A stretch of 64,000 nt of DNA. Origin: an uncultured Alphaproteobacteria bacterium (GTDB lineage: Bacteria > Pseudomonadota > Alphaproteobacteria > CAAHEQ01 > UBA3637). Numbering within the stretch: position 1 is the first letter of the stretch; every line of letters begins with the position of its first letter. This document shows, piece by piece, positions 63,115 to 64,000 of the stretch. The notes under the pieces were generated by a model, which searched no databases, was not told where the DNA came from, and was given only the letters and a program-made list of their open reading frames with translations. The DNA lies in the NCBI GenBank assembly GCA_944392125.1, contig CALXVP010000005.1:1-64000 (forward strand). Direction: 5' to 3'. The translations under genes and the position numbers were made by a program.

Positions 63115-64000
63115 GACGAATCGCACCAAACCAAAGATAAAAAGGGCGGATCAAACATCCCTCACGCGATTGAAAAATAATCAAAAAACAGAATGTTTAG
63201 CAGAATCACAAACGCAACGCGGATTGAGTGGATTGCGGGGGTTGTGTGGATTGTCTGAATTGAGCGGATTAAAGGGTATGCGCGGATTAAGTGGCGAGCG
63301 AACAAGGAGAGTGCGCTTGCCTGAATACGGGCGGAGTATGGTAGAAATGCTGGGCGTGTTGGCGGTGATTGGTATGTTATCCATAACGGCGATATGGGGC
63401 TATCGGTATGCGATGACGATGTATCGGGCGAATGAAACGGTGCATGAAATCAATTTACGGGCGTATGCAATCGCCCCGATTGCGGATAATAATACAACCG
63501 ACCCCGAGGAACCCGAAATCGTCATGGAAATGGGGGAATATACGAATCTCGGGTATCCGATAAGGGCGTATTGGTTAGAAGACCCGAAATACTTTGAAAT
63601 AGAAGTGCAGAATGTGCCGGTAGATGAATGCAAGATGATTTTGCGGACGGAATGGACGTTGCCGATTATTATGAAAGTGGGCGATTTAGCCTACGACGGG
63701 AACACCAGTATCTGCGATGGATTGACGGAAGCGGGTGAACCGACAACAACGGCAGTGATGGTCTTCCAATACGGGGCGCACTTGGAAGACGATATGTTGC
63801 CATATCAAGAATGCCATAATGATGACGATTGTGCGAGCAAATGTGCAAGATGTTCGGCAGAGGGTGTGTGCGTGTCAATCTGCGGGAGTAATGAACGGTG
63901 CAGGCAAGATATTTTAACGGGGAGTCAAGTTTGTTGCACGAGCGATAGATGGGCAGGGCCGTATTGTTGTCCGTCAACAATGAATGGCTATTGTTGTAAT
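63089..64000 (+). CDS. Type IV prepilin-like protein, 3' end cut by window
   Basis: Open frame from ATG 63089 to the edge (304 codons, no stop). After a long basic leader containing a Gly-Leu-x repeat comes a class III signal: EYG|RSMVEMLGVLAVIG, with Gly at -1 and Glu at +5, then a hydrophobic helix (LGVLAVIGMLSITAIW), so a pseudopilin or minor pilin matured by prepilin peptidase. The C-terminal part is Cys-rich (CHNDDDCASKCARCSAEGVC). The ATG at 63089 has no ribosome-binding site. A good one (GGGGAGAAG) precedes an ATG at 63052 in another frame, which ends at a TGA after 20 residues; a run of ten A (63093-63102) lies where the frames meet. Loss of one A would join them. Confidence 0.7.
   Translation, partial: MQKKNREFETNRTKPKIKRADQTSLTRLKNNQKTECLAESQTQRGLSGLRGLCGLSELSGLKGMRGLSGERTRRVRLPEYGRSMVEMLGVLAVIGMLSITAIWGYRYAMTMYRANETVHEINLRAYAIAPIADNNTTDPEEPEIVMEMGEYTNLGYPIRAYWLEDPKYFEIEVQNVPVDECKMILRTEWTLPIIMKVGDLAYDGNTSICDGLTEAGEPTTTAVMVFQYGAHLEDDMLPYQECHNDDDCASKCARCSAEGVCVSICGSNERCRQDILTGSQVCCTSDRWAGPYCCPSTMNGYCCN
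63220..63294 (+). repeat. 9-nt tandem repeat encoding Gly-Leu-x triplets
   Basis: About eight units of GGATTGxxx encode GLSGLRGLCGLSELSGLKG followed by MRGLSG, Gly at every third position, inside the leader of the prepilin-like protein. Confidence 0.7.

Overview
The window reads as chromosomal DNA from an AT-leaning alphaproteobacterium, probably an uncultured host- or gut-associated lineage. The alphaproteobacterial signs are a TIGR02300 (FYDLN-type) zinc-ribbon gene beside cmk-rpsA, an Lpt/SurA cluster, a yfgM-bamB-der block and an S16-rimM-trmD-L19 operon. Cys-rich secreted proteins built of 'CPTSTPYWN' modules and a type IV prepilin-like protein with a G|RSMVE processing site recall uncultured gut Alphaproteobacteria; that placement is inference. 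Most genes are housekeeping and intact, with tight spacing, ATGA/TAATG overlaps and sigma70-type promoters (TTGACA-17-TATAAT).

Layout. 1-3048: end of an aldolase-like gene, a HAD phosphatase and an ankyrin protein. 3123-5113 (minus): CorC-like protein and shikimate kinase. 5201-13319 (plus): small membrane protein, large exported protein, XerD, a single reading frame joining LptF to LptD, SurA and FolD. 13500-15581 (minus): glycosyltransferase, YqgE, FYDLN protein. 15683-18105: cmk and rpsA. 18446-24190 (minus): AnmK-like kinase, Der, BamB, YfgM-like protein, SDR. 24285-24711: tRNA-Leu, a decayed second tRNA-Leu and a 48-nt tandem repeat. 24908-26632 (minus): DUF4139 protein. 26706-27997: three tandem copies of promoter + structured RNA + tiny ORF. 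28101-32164 (minus): LepA and a degenerate SucD/SucC-like pair. 32426-37096: Rho, the rpsP operon and a hypothetical gene. 37577-39969 (minus): Ddh and GlgA. 40121-45365: RecJ and two Cys-rich secreted paralogues, the second behind a 24-bp perfect inverted repeat flanking its promoter. 45825-62597: str-S10-spc-alpha ribosomal superoperon. 62684 to the end: a small ORF and a prepilin-like gene running off the edge.

The best candidate for an undescribed system is the triplicated RNA/ORF array at 26.7-28.0 kb. Three helices keep perfect pairing while their sequence changes between copies, which is direct evidence of a conserved RNA fold. A segment just before each ORF can pair either with an upstream element or into a terminator-like hairpin, as in an attenuator or riboswitch. 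The RNA matches no class I recognise.

Other notable points are the LptF-LptD polyprotein-like fusion, the possible invertible promoter of the repeat-rich surface protein, a homopolymer A tract between a good ribosome-binding site and the prepilin frame, and a SucCD-like pair lacking the catalytic His loop. Several genes are absent from their usual places: aroA, aroB, lptG, tuf and rpmD.
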